From positions 1 through 64,000 of the forward strand of contig CAYQQR010000001.1 of the NCBI GenBank assembly GCA_964420035.1: a DNA stretch of 64,000 nt, in the 5' to 3' direction. The position numbers and the translations under genes were made by a program. The stretch is from CAYQQR01 sp964420035 (lineage in GTDB: Bacteria > Bacteroidota > Bacteroidia > Bacteroidales > SM23-62). Numbering within the stretch: the stretch's first letter is position 1; each line of letters opens with the position of its first letter. Of this stretch, positions 17,109 to 26,735 are shown piece by piece. The notes beneath the pieces were generated by a model. That model made no database searches. It was given only the letters and a program-made list of their open reading frames with translations, and was not told the DNA's origin.

Positions 17109-17759
17109 ATGCAAAAGTTACGGCATTATTCCAGGGATACCCTCATAATGTCCGGACTGATCTTTTTTTTCGGTTCGGGGATCATTTTTCACATCGTCCC
17201 CTCCTTTTATCCCGTGACACGTTACATTACGGACCTCTTCCTTTTACTGGCCAACAGCCTGGTATTTTATTCATTACTATCGAGCACGAGGGAAAGAAGA
17301 CTTATTCCATGGTCCATAATAGCCTTTATCCTGACTTTTTCGCTTGAGGCCCTGGGGGTTTATACCGGCATTATTTTCGGGACTTACCAGTATGGGGAAA
17401 CCATGAAGTTTCGGCTTCTGAATGTTCCCCTTATCATTGCCTTTAACTGGCTCATCCTCATCCTGGCTACCAGCTCACTGGCCCGGCTGATCTCGTCGAA
17501 CCCCTGGATCAATACGACCCTGGCGGCCATATTCATCCTTATCTTCGATTTCATTATGGAGCCGGTTGCCGTAATGCTGGATTACTGGACCTGGGCCGGC
17601 AGTATAATCCCGGTCCAAAACTACCTGGCCTGGTTTATTATTGCCTGGGTCCTTTCGTCTTACCTGCAATTCCGTGAGGTGAAGCTTAAAAGCCCTTTGC
17701 TGAGGGCCTATTTTTTTATTCAACTGGTCTTTTTTATAGCTTTGGGATTCCTGTACTGA
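17109..17759 (+). CDS. CruF-like carotenoid hydratase (DUF422 family)
   Basis: A 216-residue membrane protein with about six to seven spans. It carries DUF422 hallmarks such as EALGVYTGIIFGTYQYGE, PLIIAFNWLILI and FDFIMEPVAVMLDYWTW. Family members add water across the terminal 1,2 double bond of a psi end, for instance making 1'-hydroxy-gamma-carotene or bacterioruberin precursors. Divergent transcription from crtI fits a carotenoid role. It implies that at least part of the pigment stays uncyclised at one end. The exact substrate is not determinable here. Confidence 0.82.
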   Translation: MQKLRHYSRDTLIMSGLIFFFGSGIIFHIVPSFYPVTRYITDLFLLLANSLVFYSLLSSTRERRLIPWSIIAFILTFSLEALGVYTGIIFGTYQYGETMKFRLLNVPLIIAFNWLILILATSSLARLISSNPWINTTLAAIFILIFDFIMEPVAVMLDYWTWAGSIIPVQNYLAWFIIAWVLSSYLQFREVKLKSPLLRAYFFIQLVFFIALGFLY

Positions 17760-17779
17760 AATCTTAAGACCCCTTATCT

Positions 17780-18232
17780 ATGCGTGCATTGATCCAACGG
17801 GTATCGGCTGCCACGGTTTATATTGACGGTCAACCAAAGTCCTCCATCCAGCAGGGTTTATTGATCTTTCTGGGCATTGAAGCGGAAGATGGCATGGAAG
17901 ACATTCGGTGGCTCGCGGGGAAAATTTCCAGACTGCGTATTTTTAACGATACCTCCGGGCTTATGAACCTTTCTTTGCTCGACCTCGGACTGGAAGCCAT
18001 GGTGATCAGTCAGTTTACCCTGCATGCCGGCACCAAAAAAGGAAACCGTCCTTCCTATATCAAATCGGCACCCCCTGAAATTGCAGAGCCCTTATACGAG
18101 CAATTCAACAAGGTTTTTTCCGAACTCACAGGAAAAGAAGTTCCAACAGGTGAATTCGGTGCCAAAATGGACATCAGCCTGGTCAACGACGGGCCGGTGA
18201 CCCTTTTTATAGATACAAAAAACAAGGAATAA
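17780..18232 (+). CDS. dtd: D-aminoacyl-tRNA deacylase
   Basis: A 150-residue proofreading enzyme that removes D-amino acids from mischarged tRNA. The N-terminus MRALIQRVSAATVYIDG, the SQFTLHAG motif and the cis-proline segment NDGPVT are all present at the expected places. It follows the CruF-like gene by 20 bp, probably cotranscribed by proximity rather than by function. Confidence 0.95.
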   Translation: MRALIQRVSAATVYIDGQPKSSIQQGLLIFLGIEAEDGMEDIRWLAGKISRLRIFNDTSGLMNLSLLDLGLEAMVISQFTLHAGTKKGNRPSYIKSAPPEIAEPLYEQFNKVFSELTGKEVPTGEFGAKMDISLVNDGPVTLFIDTKNKE

Positions 18233-18243
18233 AGGTCTGGGGA

Positions 18244-18705
18244 TCAAGGATCATAGGGCCGGGACAGTCCTTCGTTGCCGGTATCCAAAACATACCTCCA
18301 GCTTCCGTCACCCTGTTTTTTCCAAATGGTCACATAGGTTCCTTCTCCCACCAGGATACCATCCGGTTTGATGGTTTTGTAACGGCCATAAGTATACCCC
18401 AGGGTTCCGTCTTTGGATATTTCCGCGAAATCGGGGGCCCAGCTCAATTGAAGACGGGTACTGCCCTGTTCATGAAAATGTCTGGCAATGCTGCCGCGTC
18501 CCTTGATGGGCAGATACCCTGGTTTGAGCAGTACAGCATTCGAATCGGCAAAAGCCAAAAAAGCAGCCTTGTACCCGTTTTTCATACTGCTTACAGAAAA
18601 CAGGCTGTCGGTTTCCATCAGGCTCCCCGGAGTTACCGGTGCTTGCCGGCACCCGGAAAACAAGAAGATCCAGGTAGCGGAAAAAAGGAATAAGCATCTT
18701 TTCAT
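18244..18705 (-). CDS. Lipoprotein with SnoaL/DUF4440-like domain
   Basis: A 153-residue predicted lipoprotein; the lipobox LFSGC puts the lipidated Cys at residue 19. The rest fits the NTF2-like DUF4440/SnoaL fold: SVSSMKNGYKAAFLAFADSNAVLLKPG, then the repeating strands GTLGYTYGRYKTIKPDG and GEGTYVTIWKKQGDGSWRYVLDTGN. These folds bind small molecules or act as stand-alone domains; no catalytic residue can be named. It is convergent with dtd (11 bp apart). Confidence 0.8.
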   Translation of the reverse strand: MKRCLFLFSATWIFLFSGCRQAPVTPGSLMETDSLFSVSSMKNGYKAAFLAFADSNAVLLKPGYLPIKGRGSIARHFHEQGSTRLQLSWAPDFAEISKDGTLGYTYGRYKTIKPDGILVGEGTYVTIWKKQGDGSWRYVLDTGNEGLSRPYDP

Positions 18706-18774
18706 GTCCGGTTGTTTTATGTCAAAAATAAAACATCTTGTGGTATGGGGAACGATGATTCTGTGTAATACAAT

Positions 18775-18782
18775 TATCTTTG
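18775..18782 (+). promoter_or_regulatory. -7 box TATCTTTG for the DUF4271-hemD-rnpA operon
   Basis: Exact TAnnTTTG match followed by CGG, 25 bp before the DUF4271 ATG. No clear TTTG is seen at the -33 distance. Confidence 0.5.
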
Positions 18783-18807
18783 CGGTGTTTTCAGAAGGAA
18801 CAGGAAA

Positions 18808-19908
18808 ATGAAGTATTCAGGCCTACCGGTTTACAGGGCTCCATCCATCTACGTCTTGCAGCAAATACCCCCGGACAGCATTCCCGGTGCTTCTGAACCT
18901 GCACAGGACACCATTACGGGTCCGCCCGAATCTACCCGGGATACGGCCCCCGGGCAACCGGATACCCTGGTGGTGATTCCTGCAGATACCCTCAGCCGGG
19001 TACCACTGCAGGAAAGTCCGGCCCCTGGCATAAAACCGGAAAGCCCTCCCGCTGATGAGCAAAAAGAAATTCCCGCTCCCTACTACCTGAAAACCGATGA
19101 AAGACCGGATACCGGTACCTGGCTTCAATCGCTGGATGAAGTACCTTATAGCTTCAGAAAACAGGAGCTGTGGACCGGTACGGGAACCCCGGCGCCGGGA
19201 CCATCAAATGAAGGGCTTTCAGCAAAACATAAGGCCCGGCCCATGAAAAGCGACTGGATCCTGGGTATTGTAATCATAAGCCTTATTTTCCTGATCTGGG
19301 TCCGTATTTTCTTTAACAAGTATTTTGCCCTGATCCTGGTTTCTCTTTTCAACTACCAACGTGCCTTTAAAGTGTTCCGGGACCAGAACCAGCTGACCCG
19401 CGGGGTGAATATTGCCCTCAACCTGAATTTCTTGCTGATCGGCGGGGTATTCACCTACCAGGTAATGGGCCATTTTGAGCTGAAAGGCTTCCAATATGGT
19501 CCGGGCATGAATTACCTTCTTTACATCGCGGTGATTGCAGGATTGCTTATCGCACGATACATAACAAGTCATATCACCGCATTCCTTTTCAGGAAACGAT
19601 CCTTGTTCCGGGAATATCTTTTCAATATCTATCTTATTTACAAATCCCTTGGCATTTTCCTTATTCCCGTCGTCCTGATGGTGAATTATATTCAGGAGGC
19701 CTTGCAGGTTTACCTTATTTACGCGGGCATTGCAATGGCCGGGGCGGGCTTGATGCTGCGCATCATACGCGGTATACAAATAACACTTAAAAAAGATATT
19801 TTAATGTTTTATTTGATTTTGTACCTTTGTACCCTTGAAATATTACCGGTTCTATGTGCTATACAAGTATTATGTGACTTTGACCCATTGAGGTTGTTTC
19901 ATTTGTGA
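18808..19908 (+). CDS. DUF4271-family membrane protein
   Basis: A 366-residue protein of a family confined largely to Bacteroidota. Residues about 20-140 are low-complexity, rich in Pro, Thr, Glu and Ser. About seven membrane spans follow (from WILGIVIISLIFLIWVRIFF onward), with the family-typical NKYFALILVSLFNYQRAFKVFRDQNQL segment. It precedes hemD by 17 bp, an order common in the phylum. Function unknown. Confidence 0.85.
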   Translation: MKYSGLPVYRAPSIYVLQQIPPDSIPGASEPAQDTITGPPESTRDTAPGQPDTLVVIPADTLSRVPLQESPAPGIKPESPPADEQKEIPAPYYLKTDERPDTGTWLQSLDEVPYSFRKQELWTGTGTPAPGPSNEGLSAKHKARPMKSDWILGIVIISLIFLIWVRIFFNKYFALILVSLFNYQRAFKVFRDQNQLTRGVNIALNLNFLLIGGVFTYQVMGHFELKGFQYGPGMNYLLYIAVIAGLLIARYITSHITAFLFRKRSLFREYLFNIYLIYKSLGIFLIPVVLMVNYIQEALQVYLIYAGIAMAGAGLMLRIIRGIQITLKKDILMFYLILYLCTLEILPVLCAIQVLCDFDPLRLFHL

Positions 19909-19925
19909 CAAAAAATTCCTGAACA

Positions 19926-20681
19926 TTGAAAATTAAAAGGATCTTAGTTTCACAACCAGAACCGCAGAATGGAAAGACACCCTTTCATGAATTGGCTCAG
20001 AAAAATAATCTGACCATTGATTTTAAACCTTTTATCGAGGTTGAAGGAGTTTCTGCGAAGGATTTCAGACAATGCAGGATTGACATTCTGGACCATACTG
20101 CTGTGATCTTTACCAGTCGAACTGCCATTGATCATTTTTTCAGGATCTGTGAGGAGACCCGGGTGAGTATTCCCGACGTTATGAAATATTTATGTATTTC
20201 TGAATCCATTGCCTTCTACCTGCAGAAATACATTGTCTACAGAAAAAGAAAGATCTTTTACGCCAATGGTACCTGGGGAGACCTGCACGATCTTATCGTA
20301 AAACACAAGAATGAAACATTCTTCGTGCCCCTTTCGGATAAGCATAAGCCAGAGATTCCTCAATCATTGAATAAAAGCAAGATCAAATGGACCAAGGCCA
20401 TACTTTACCGGACCGTGTGCAGGGACCTGTCCGAGGTAAAGCTGGTGAATTATGATGTCCTGGTCTTTTTCAGTCCGTCCGGCATCCGTTCCCTGCTGCA
20501 GAATTTCCCCGATTTCGAGCAGAACAATATAAAGATAGCCTCCTTTGGTAAATCAACCGCCAAGGAAGTCAGGAAAGCCGGGCTGAGACTAGACATAGAG
20601 GCACCCAAACCCGAGACACCCTCTATGACCATGGCTTTGAATGAATACATCCAGAACCATAATAAAACCAATGATAATTAA
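19926..20681 (+). CDS. hemD: Uroporphyrinogen-III synthase
   Basis: A 251-residue cytoplasmic enzyme that closes hydroxymethylbilane with inversion of ring D. The two-domain HemD pattern is recognisable in KRILVSQPEPQNGKTPF, HTAVIFTSRTAIDHFF, VLVFFSPSGIRSLLQ and IASFGKSTAKEVRKAGLRLD. The start is a TTG; no in-frame ATG precedes it. It overlaps rnpA at its 3' end. Confidence 0.9.
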   Translation: MKIKRILVSQPEPQNGKTPFHELAQKNNLTIDFKPFIEVEGVSAKDFRQCRIDILDHTAVIFTSRTAIDHFFRICEETRVSIPDVMKYLCISESIAFYLQKYIVYRKRKIFYANGTWGDLHDLIVKHKNETFFVPLSDKHKPEIPQSLNKSKIKWTKAILYRTVCRDLSEVKLVNYDVLVFFSPSGIRSLLQNFPDFEQNNIKIASFGKSTAKEVRKAGLRLDIEAPKPETPSMTMALNEYIQNHNKTNDN

Positions 20682-21075
20682 ACCGACCAGGGGTGCGCAA
20701 AGCCTGAAACGCCGGGAACGTCTTAAGAGCAAAAAAACCATTGAGCTTCTTTTTGAATCCGGTAAATCCTTCAGTAAGTATCCGCTGAAAATATTCTATC
20801 AGCTTGTCGAGCTGGATGAGGAACAGGTTTTGGCACAATTTGCCGTAGCCATACCCAGCAGGATCTTTAAGAAGGCTGTGCAAAGGAACTTGTTAAAAAG
20901 AAGAATCCGGGAAGCTTACCGTCTGCACAAAAATAACCTGCTTACCGGCTTGTTGATCCATCACAAAAAGATCCATTTCATTATAGTCTACACGGCAAAG
21001 GAAGTTCAGGATTATCATACCATTGAAAAAGCCATGCAGCAGCTCCTGGACTGTCTTGAAGCCAGACTTGACTGA
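20671..21075 (+). CDS. rnpA: Ribonuclease P protein component
   Basis: Protein cofactor of RNase P in tRNA 5' maturation. The core KRRERLKSKKTIELLFESGKS and the RNR-type motif NLLKRRIREAYRLHK are clear. I chose ATG 20671, which overlaps hemD's stop by 11 bp and gives 134 residues; the frame also has an ATG at 20641. rpmH and dnaA, its neighbours in many bacteria, are not present here. Confidence 0.92.
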   Translation: MIIKPTRGAQSLKRRERLKSKKTIELLFESGKSFSKYPLKIFYQLVELDEEQVLAQFAVAIPSRIFKKAVQRNLLKRRIREAYRLHKNNLLTGLLIHHKKIHFIIVYTAKEVQDYHTIEKAMQQLLDCLEARLD

Positions 21076-21131
21076 GTTTTATCCGTCCGGGTTTTCTTTG
21101 TTTCCTTGAGGCAGGGCTCCGATACATTTCT

Positions 21132-21139
21132 TATATTTG
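21132..21139 (+). promoter_or_regulatory. -7 box TATATTTG for the macroglobulin operon
   Basis: Exact TAnnTTTG match 28 bp before the start codon at 21168; TTG at 21106-21108 may serve as a weak -33 element. Confidence 0.5.
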
Positions 21140-21167
21140 GTTTCAAGCAAAACCTAATCCATGCGCC

Positions 21168-24100
21168 ATGAAACCAAGCCTTCTCAAGTCTTTGCTTTTA
21201 TTGAGCATCCTTTTGGCATTTAACTGTTGCGGAAAGAAAGACCAGGAACCAAGCCGCGTTGATCCCGGATTCATTTCATATATATCAGCCTTTACCTCGG
21301 ACCAGGTATCGGTTGAATCCCCGGTTGTAATTCAGCTGACCGAAGATGTTGCCGAAGACAGCCGTGTCGGCCGGGAAGTGGAAGATAAACTGTTCCGCTT
21401 TTCTCCCGGTATTTCCGGGACAGCCTATTGGGCCGATGCCCGTACCATTGAATTCAGGCCCGATGAACGTCTTAAACAGGCTACAAACTACCAGGTCAAA
21501 TTCAGGCTGGATAAGGTTATGAAAGTACCCAGGGAATTCAGGGTCTTTGAATTTTCATTCGGTACCCTTCAGCAATCTTTCATGGTCCATCTCGAGGGAT
21601 TGCGCAGCTATGACAGCCACAACCTGAAAAGATACAAAGTCCCCGGAAGAATCAGCACGGCCGACTACATGGAGGAAAAGACGGCCGAACAACTTCTGAA
21701 AGCCAAACAATCGGGAAGGGAACTGCCCATTGCCTGGGAGCACGGTGCCGGCGGTAGGCTCCATTTTTTTGTTATAGACAGCATTTACAGGACCGCCTCC
21801 TCAGATGATGTGCTGATCACATGGAACGGAAAACCAGCCGGTCTGGATATACAGGAAGAACGTACCATCGAGGTTCCCGACCTGGATGATTTTTCCCTCA
21901 TCAACCATGAGATCATACAACAACCCGAACAATATATTCTCCTGCAGTTTTCCGACCCCCTCAAAGCCGACCAGTATTTGGGCGGACTGATCCGCCTGGA
22001 AAACGGAACCGACCTGGATTTTGTAATTGACGGTAATGAAATAAAATGCTTCCCTACAGTAAGACAAGATGGTTCAGTTAAATTATTTGTTGAAGGCAGT
22101 ATCAAGAATATACTGGAATACCGGTTGGGCGAATTCAAGGAGCTGATGTTGATCTTCGAACAGGTAAAACCCGGTGCGCGTATGGTGGGTTCGGGCGTGA
22201 TCCTTCCTTCCACCGACGGTTTGATCCTTCCTTTTGAATCGGTGAACCTTAAATCGGTCGTGGTGCGCGTAATCCGCATCTTCGAGACCAACGTGGCCCA
22301 ATTCCTGCAAGTCAACAGCCTGGAGGGCAGCTATCAGCTCAGGCGGGCCGGCAGGCTGATACACAAAGAAACGGTGGATCTGACCCCCGGGCAACCCCTG
22401 GACTACGGCCGGTGGAACACTTTTTCCCTTGACCTGTCGGAATTGATCGAACCCGAACCCGGGGCCATCTATCGCATTGAATTTTCATTTTCCAGGAAGA
22501 ACTCCCTGTATCCTTGTCCGGGGCAGGAAGAAGATGCATCAGACTCCGAATGGGAAGAGGAAGAACAGCGGATGTACGAGGAAGAAATGAGTTACTGGGA
22601 TCAGTTTGAATCCTATTACTACGATAATTACTATTACTATTTCTACCACGACGATTACAACTGGTCGGAAAGGGAAGATCCCTGTTCGGATTCCTATTAC
22701 AGGAACAAATCGGTTTCACGCAATGTGCTGGCTTCCAATCTGGGCATCATTGCCAAACTGGGAACGGATGAAAACATGACCGTTATGGTCACCGACCTGA
22801 CCACTACTGTGCCTTTAAGCGGGGTTCGGGTAGAGCTGCTGAATTACCAGCAACAACGTATTGGGCAGGCCGAAACGGGCCGGGATGGGAAGGCCGTTAT
22901 CCGGGTGCTCGAACGGCCCTTCCTGCTGGTTGCCAAATACAACGAACAACGGGGTTATCTGAAACTGGACGATGGTTTTTCCCTGAGTCTGAGTAAATTT
23001 GACGTTTCCGGAAATCCGGTGAACCGCGGTCTGAAAGGTTACCTTTATGGAGAAAGGGGCGTATGGAGACCGGGCGACACCTTATTCCTGACTTTCATCC
23101 TGCGCGATGAGCAGGATAAATTACCCGCTTCCCACCCGGTGAGCTATACTCTTTACAACCCCCGGGGACAGGAGTACCGGAGGATTGTCAGAACCGCCCC
23201 GGAAAACGGTTTTTATAGTTTCATTACGTCCACTGAAGCAGATGTGCCCACGGGGAACTGGAACGCCCAGGTCAGGGTCGGCGGGGTGACCTTCAGCAAG
23301 AGAATCCGCATTGAGACCATAAAGCCCAACCGTCTGAAAATCTCCCTGGATTTTGGGACGGATCAGATTTCCGTCAGTGATCGCCGCGTTACCGGTCAAC
23401 TCGAAGCCCGTTGGCTGCATGGGGCTACGGCAGGAAATCTGAGGACCAGGGTACTGATGAGCCTGAACCCGTTGCAAACGCATTTTGATAGCTACACCGA
23501 TTATGTCTTTGACGATCCCTCCCGGAGCTTCTCATCCGATGAAACAGAGATATTTGACGGCCGCCTGGATGAATCCGGCCGGGCCAGGGTGCCCGTGGAA
23601 ATACCTTCGGGAATTTCTTCTCCCGGCAAGCTCCGCGCCGGGTTTCTGACCCGGGTATTCGAGGAGAGCGGTAATTTCAGTACAGACCAGTTTACCATTC
23701 CCTACTCGCCCTATTCCAGTTATGTAGGAATAAAAACACCGAAAGGAGACCGGGCACGGGGTATGCTCTTGACCGACACCACCCACACGGTGGATGTGGT
23801 GACCCTGGACCCGGGTGGCAACCCGGTAAACCGGAAAAACCTGGAAGTTAAGATCTACAAAGTGAACTGGCGATGGTGGTGGGATGTCGGCCACGACAAC
23901 CTGGGCTCTTACATTGGCAGCAACCGGCATGCCGCTGTCTTCGAAACCAGGGTTTCAACGGTTAACGGACAGGGTGGTTTCGATTTCAGGATAGATTACC
24001 CTGAATGGGGCCGGTATTTTGTCCGGGTATGGGATCCTTCCGACGGTCACAGCACCGGTGAAATTATGTATATAGACTGGCCCGGATGGGCGGGCCGGGC

Positions 24101-26735
24101 ACAGCGGGAACATCCCGGTGGTGCTGCCATGCTAAGCTTTTCTGCAGATAAGAATAAATACCGGACCGGTGAGACGGCGCACATCAGCATTCCCGGCTCC
24201 GGTACCGGCCGTGCCCTGGTGAGCATTGAAAACGGGACCGGGGTCCTGGATACTTACTGGGTGGAAACACAGGAAGGGGAGACCCGGTTCAGCTTCCCGG
24301 TTACCACGGAAATGGCTCCCAACATTTATGTCAGTGTCCATCTGGTCCAACCGCATGCTCAGACCCAGAATGATCTGCCGATACGATTGTACGGGGTCAT
24401 TCCCCTGATGGTGGAAGATCCGCAAACCCACCTGTATCCCCGGCTCGATATGCCGGAGGTTCTTGAACCGGAATCAAGGGTGAAAATCCGGGTTTCTGAG
24501 AAGAACGGAGCGGGATTCACCTATACCCTGGCTATGGTGGATGAAGGATTGCTGGATTTGACCCGCTTCCAGGCACCGGACCCCTGGCAACATTTCTTTG
24601 CACGCGAGGCCCTGGGGATCAAGACTTTTGATATTTACGACATGGTGATCGGCGCTTATGGCGGCAAGATCGAGAAGATGTTCGCGATCGGGGGCGGATT
24701 GGCAGAAGAGGAGGTCCCGGAAAATAAGCAAGCCAGCCGGTTTCCCCCTATGGTTAAATTCCTGGGGCCGTTCAGTCTGAAAAAAGGACAGAGCCATACC
24801 CATGAGATTACCATGCCCAAATATGTAGGCTCTGTAAGAACCATGGTGGTGGCAGGTAACCAGGAAGCTTTTGGCATGACAGAAAAGACCACCCCGGTCA
24901 GGAAACCCCTTATGGTGATCTCTACCCTGCCCCGTGTTCTGGGCCCGGGTGAAACAGTAGAGCTCCCCGTGACCGTGTTTGCCATGGAAGAACAAGTGAA
25001 AAATGTTACCGTCACGGTCGAGACCAACGAATTATTTGAGATAGAGGGCAATGCGCGAAGCACCCTTCGATTTGAACAACCCGGGGAAAAAACTGAGTTC
25101 TTCAGGCTCGTTGTTAAGGAAACTACAGGCACCGGTAAAGCAACTGCCAGGGTTAAAAGCGGGCGTGAATCTGCCGATTACAGCATTGAACTGAATGTCC
25201 GCAATCCGAACCCACCGGCCACCGAAGTGCTTCAGCAGGTATTGGAAGCGGGGGATTCCTGGGAAAGCGGCTTCGGGCTGCCGGGTATGGAAGGCACCAA
25301 CGCGGCGAGTCTTGAAATTTCCTCCCTGCCCCCTGTCGACTTTGGCCGCAGGCTCAAATACCTCCTGCGCTATCCGCACGGATGTGTGGAACAGACCACT
25401 TCAGCAGCTTTCCCGCAATTGTACCTGGATGATGTCATGGAGATTGACGACAAGGTCCGGCAGAAAACAGAAACCAATGTGAATATTGCCATCAATGCTT
25501 TGAAAAAATTCATGCTTCCAGACGGCAGTTTTGGTTACTGGCCGAACTCCAACCTGCCCGATCCATGGGGAACTTCCTATGCCGGACATTTTCTGCTGGA
25601 AGCCGAGGGACGGGGTTATCTCATTCCTTCCAATTTCAAGTCCAAATGGATCCGATACCAGAAAAGAGCCTCCCGGTCCTGGAGAAGGACGCACAGCAAG
25701 TACAGTCATGACGACCTCAACCAGGCTTATCGCCTGTACACCCTGGCCCTGGCCCGGGAACCCGACCTGGGCAGCATGAACAGGCTCCGCGAAATGGAGG
25801 ATCTGTCCCTGCAGGCCCGTTGGAGACTCGCAGCTGCTTATGCCATGATTGGCAGGAAAGATGCAGCCCGGGATCTTATCCGGAATGAAGGCACTGAAAT
25901 CGCGGATTATTTGGGATTCAACACTTCCTATGGATCGGTGCTCAGGGACCGGGCCATGATACTGGAAACACTGGTATTGCTAAACGATCGAAACACTGCC
26001 TTCCCGATTCTGGAAGAGATTTCGAAAAGGCTCAGCAGCGGCTTATGGTACAGCACACAAACCACCGCCTATTGCCTGATCGCCATTGCCCGCTTTGCCA
26101 AACAAGCTTCCAGCGAAGAGATTGATTTTTCCTTCAGCTTTTATGACGAAAGGACCAGGAATGCAGCCACCAAGCTGCCCTTTGTTCAGGTACCCGTTGA
26201 ACTCAGGGAAGACCAACCGGGCAGCCTCACAATTGAAAACCGTGGGAAGGGACTCATCTATGCACGTTTGATCATGACAGGGACCCCGCTGGCCGGACAG
26301 GAAACCGCATCCAGTAATAACCTGGGTATGAGCATACAGTATTATAACCTGAACGGAGGTTCCATCGATGTTTCCCGCCTGAAGCAAGGCAGTGACTTCC
26401 TGGCCAGGGTCACCGTGGAGAATCCGGGTATCTATGGTTATTATTCTGACATGGCCCTGGCCCAGATATTCCCATCAAGCTGGGAGATCAGGAACACCCG
26501 TCTGGAAGAGGTTGAGCTGCCCTATGAAGGCGACCAGCCTGCCTACCAGGATATACGGGATGACCGGGTTTATACCTATTTTGATCTTCCCGCCAGGAGT
26601 ACACGCGACTTTGTCATTCTTTTGAATGCCACTTACGCCGGCCGCTATTATCTGCCGGCAGTAGAATGTGAGGCCATGTATGAAGATCAGGTGCGTGCCC
26701 GGACCAGGGGACAATGGGTTGAAGTTGTGCGATGA
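21168..26735 (+). CDS. Bacterial alpha-2-macroglobulin, thioester-containing lipoprotein
   Basis: An 1855-residue protease-trapping lipoprotein. The signal ends in LLAFNCCGK (lipid Cys at 20 or 21). Macroglobulin-type domains fill the first part (the MG-like YLYGERGVWRPGDTLFLTFILRD is typical), followed by the A2M family region near VKFLGPFSLKKGQSH and the thioester domain. The thioester motif is intact as C1406-V-E-Q1409. An acidic, tyrosine-rich insert lies at about 450-510 (SYYYDNYYYYFYHDDYN...). The pbpC gene overlaps its stop. The pair is thought to defend the cell and repair peptidoglycan after protease or predator attack. Confidence 0.93.
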   Translation: MKPSLLKSLLLLSILLAFNCCGKKDQEPSRVDPGFISYISAFTSDQVSVESPVVIQLTEDVAEDSRVGREVEDKLFRFSPGISGTAYWADARTIEFRPDERLKQATNYQVKFRLDKVMKVPREFRVFEFSFGTLQQSFMVHLEGLRSYDSHNLKRYKVPGRISTADYMEEKTAEQLLKAKQSGRELPIAWEHGAGGRLHFFVIDSIYRTASSDDVLITWNGKPAGLDIQEERTIEVPDLDDFSLINHEIIQQPEQYILLQFSDPLKADQYLGGLIRLENGTDLDFVIDGNEIKCFPTVRQDGSVKLFVEGSIKNILEYRLGEFKELMLIFEQVKPGARMVGSGVILPSTDGLILPFESVNLKSVVVRVIRIFETNVAQFLQVNSLEGSYQLRRAGRLIHKETVDLTPGQPLDYGRWNTFSLDLSELIEPEPGAIYRIEFSFSRKNSLYPCPGQEEDASDSEWEEEEQRMYEEEMSYWDQFESYYYDNYYYYFYHDDYNWSEREDPCSDSYYRNKSVSRNVLASNLGIIAKLGTDENMTVMVTDLTTTVPLSGVRVELLNYQQQRIGQAETGRDGKAVIRVLERPFLLVAKYNEQRGYLKLDDGFSLSLSKFDVSGNPVNRGLKGYLYGERGVWRPGDTLFLTFILRDEQDKLPASHPVSYTLYNPRGQEYRRIVRTAPENGFYSFITSTEADVPTGNWNAQVRVGGVTFSKRIRIETIKPNRLKISLDFGTDQISVSDRRVTGQLEARWLHGATAGNLRTRVLMSLNPLQTHFDSYTDYVFDDPSRSFSSDETEIFDGRLDESGRARVPVEIPSGISSPGKLRAGFLTRVFEESGNFSTDQFTIPYSPYSSYVGIKTPKGDRARGMLLTDTTHTVDVVTLDPGGNPVNRKNLEVKIYKVNWRWWWDVGHDNLGSYIGSNRHAAVFETRVSTVNGQGGFDFRIDYPEWGRYFVRVWDPSDGHSTGEIMYIDWPGWAGRAQREHPGGAAMLSFSADKNKYRTGETAHISIPGSGTGRALVSIENGTGVLDTYWVETQEGETRFSFPVTTEMAPNIYVSVHLVQPHAQTQNDLPIRLYGVIPLMVEDPQTHLYPRLDMPEVLEPESRVKIRVSEKNGAGFTYTLAMVDEGLLDLTRFQAPDPWQHFFAREALGIKTFDIYDMVIGAYGGKIEKMFAIGGGLAEEEVPENKQASRFPPMVKFLGPFSLKKGQSHTHEITMPKYVGSVRTMVVAGNQEAFGMTEKTTPVRKPLMVISTLPRVLGPGETVELPVTVFAMEEQVKNVTVTVETNELFEIEGNARSTLRFEQPGEKTEFFRLVVKETTGTGKATARVKSGRESADYSIELNVRNPNPPATEVLQQVLEAGDSWESGFGLPGMEGTNAASLEISSLPPVDFGRRLKYLLRYPHGCVEQTTSAAFPQLYLDDVMEIDDKVRQKTETNVNIAINALKKFMLPDGSFGYWPNSNLPDPWGTSYAGHFLLEAEGRGYLIPSNFKSKWIRYQKRASRSWRRTHSKYSHDDLNQAYRLYTLALAREPDLGSMNRLREMEDLSLQARWRLAAAYAMIGRKDAARDLIRNEGTEIADYLGFNTSYGSVLRDRAMILETLVLLNDRNTAFPILEEISKRLSSGLWYSTQTTAYCLIAIARFAKQASSEEIDFSFSFYDERTRNAATKLPFVQVPVELREDQPGSLTIENRGKGLIYARLIMTGTPLAGQETASSNNLGMSIQYYNLNGGSIDVSRLKQGSDFLARVTVENPGIYGYYSDMALAQIFPSSWEIRNTRLEEVELPYEGDQPAYQDIRDDRVYTYFDLPARSTRDFVILLNATYAGRYYLPAVECEAMYEDQVRARTRGQWVEVVR

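Noticed and set aside
18719..18811. 30-codon plus-strand frame (MSKIKHLVVWGTMILCNTII...) ending in an ATGA overlap with the DUF4271 start; could be a frameshifted signal peptide
   Set aside because: It contains the exact TATCTTTG promoter box for the downstream gene, leaving no room for its own transcription; a sequencing frameshift cannot be excluded but is not needed.
22339..22719. Minus-strand frame opposite the Tyr/Asp-rich insert of the macroglobulin
   Set aside because: Its Asn/Arg-rich low-complexity product is simply the complement of the TAY/GAY-rich codons.
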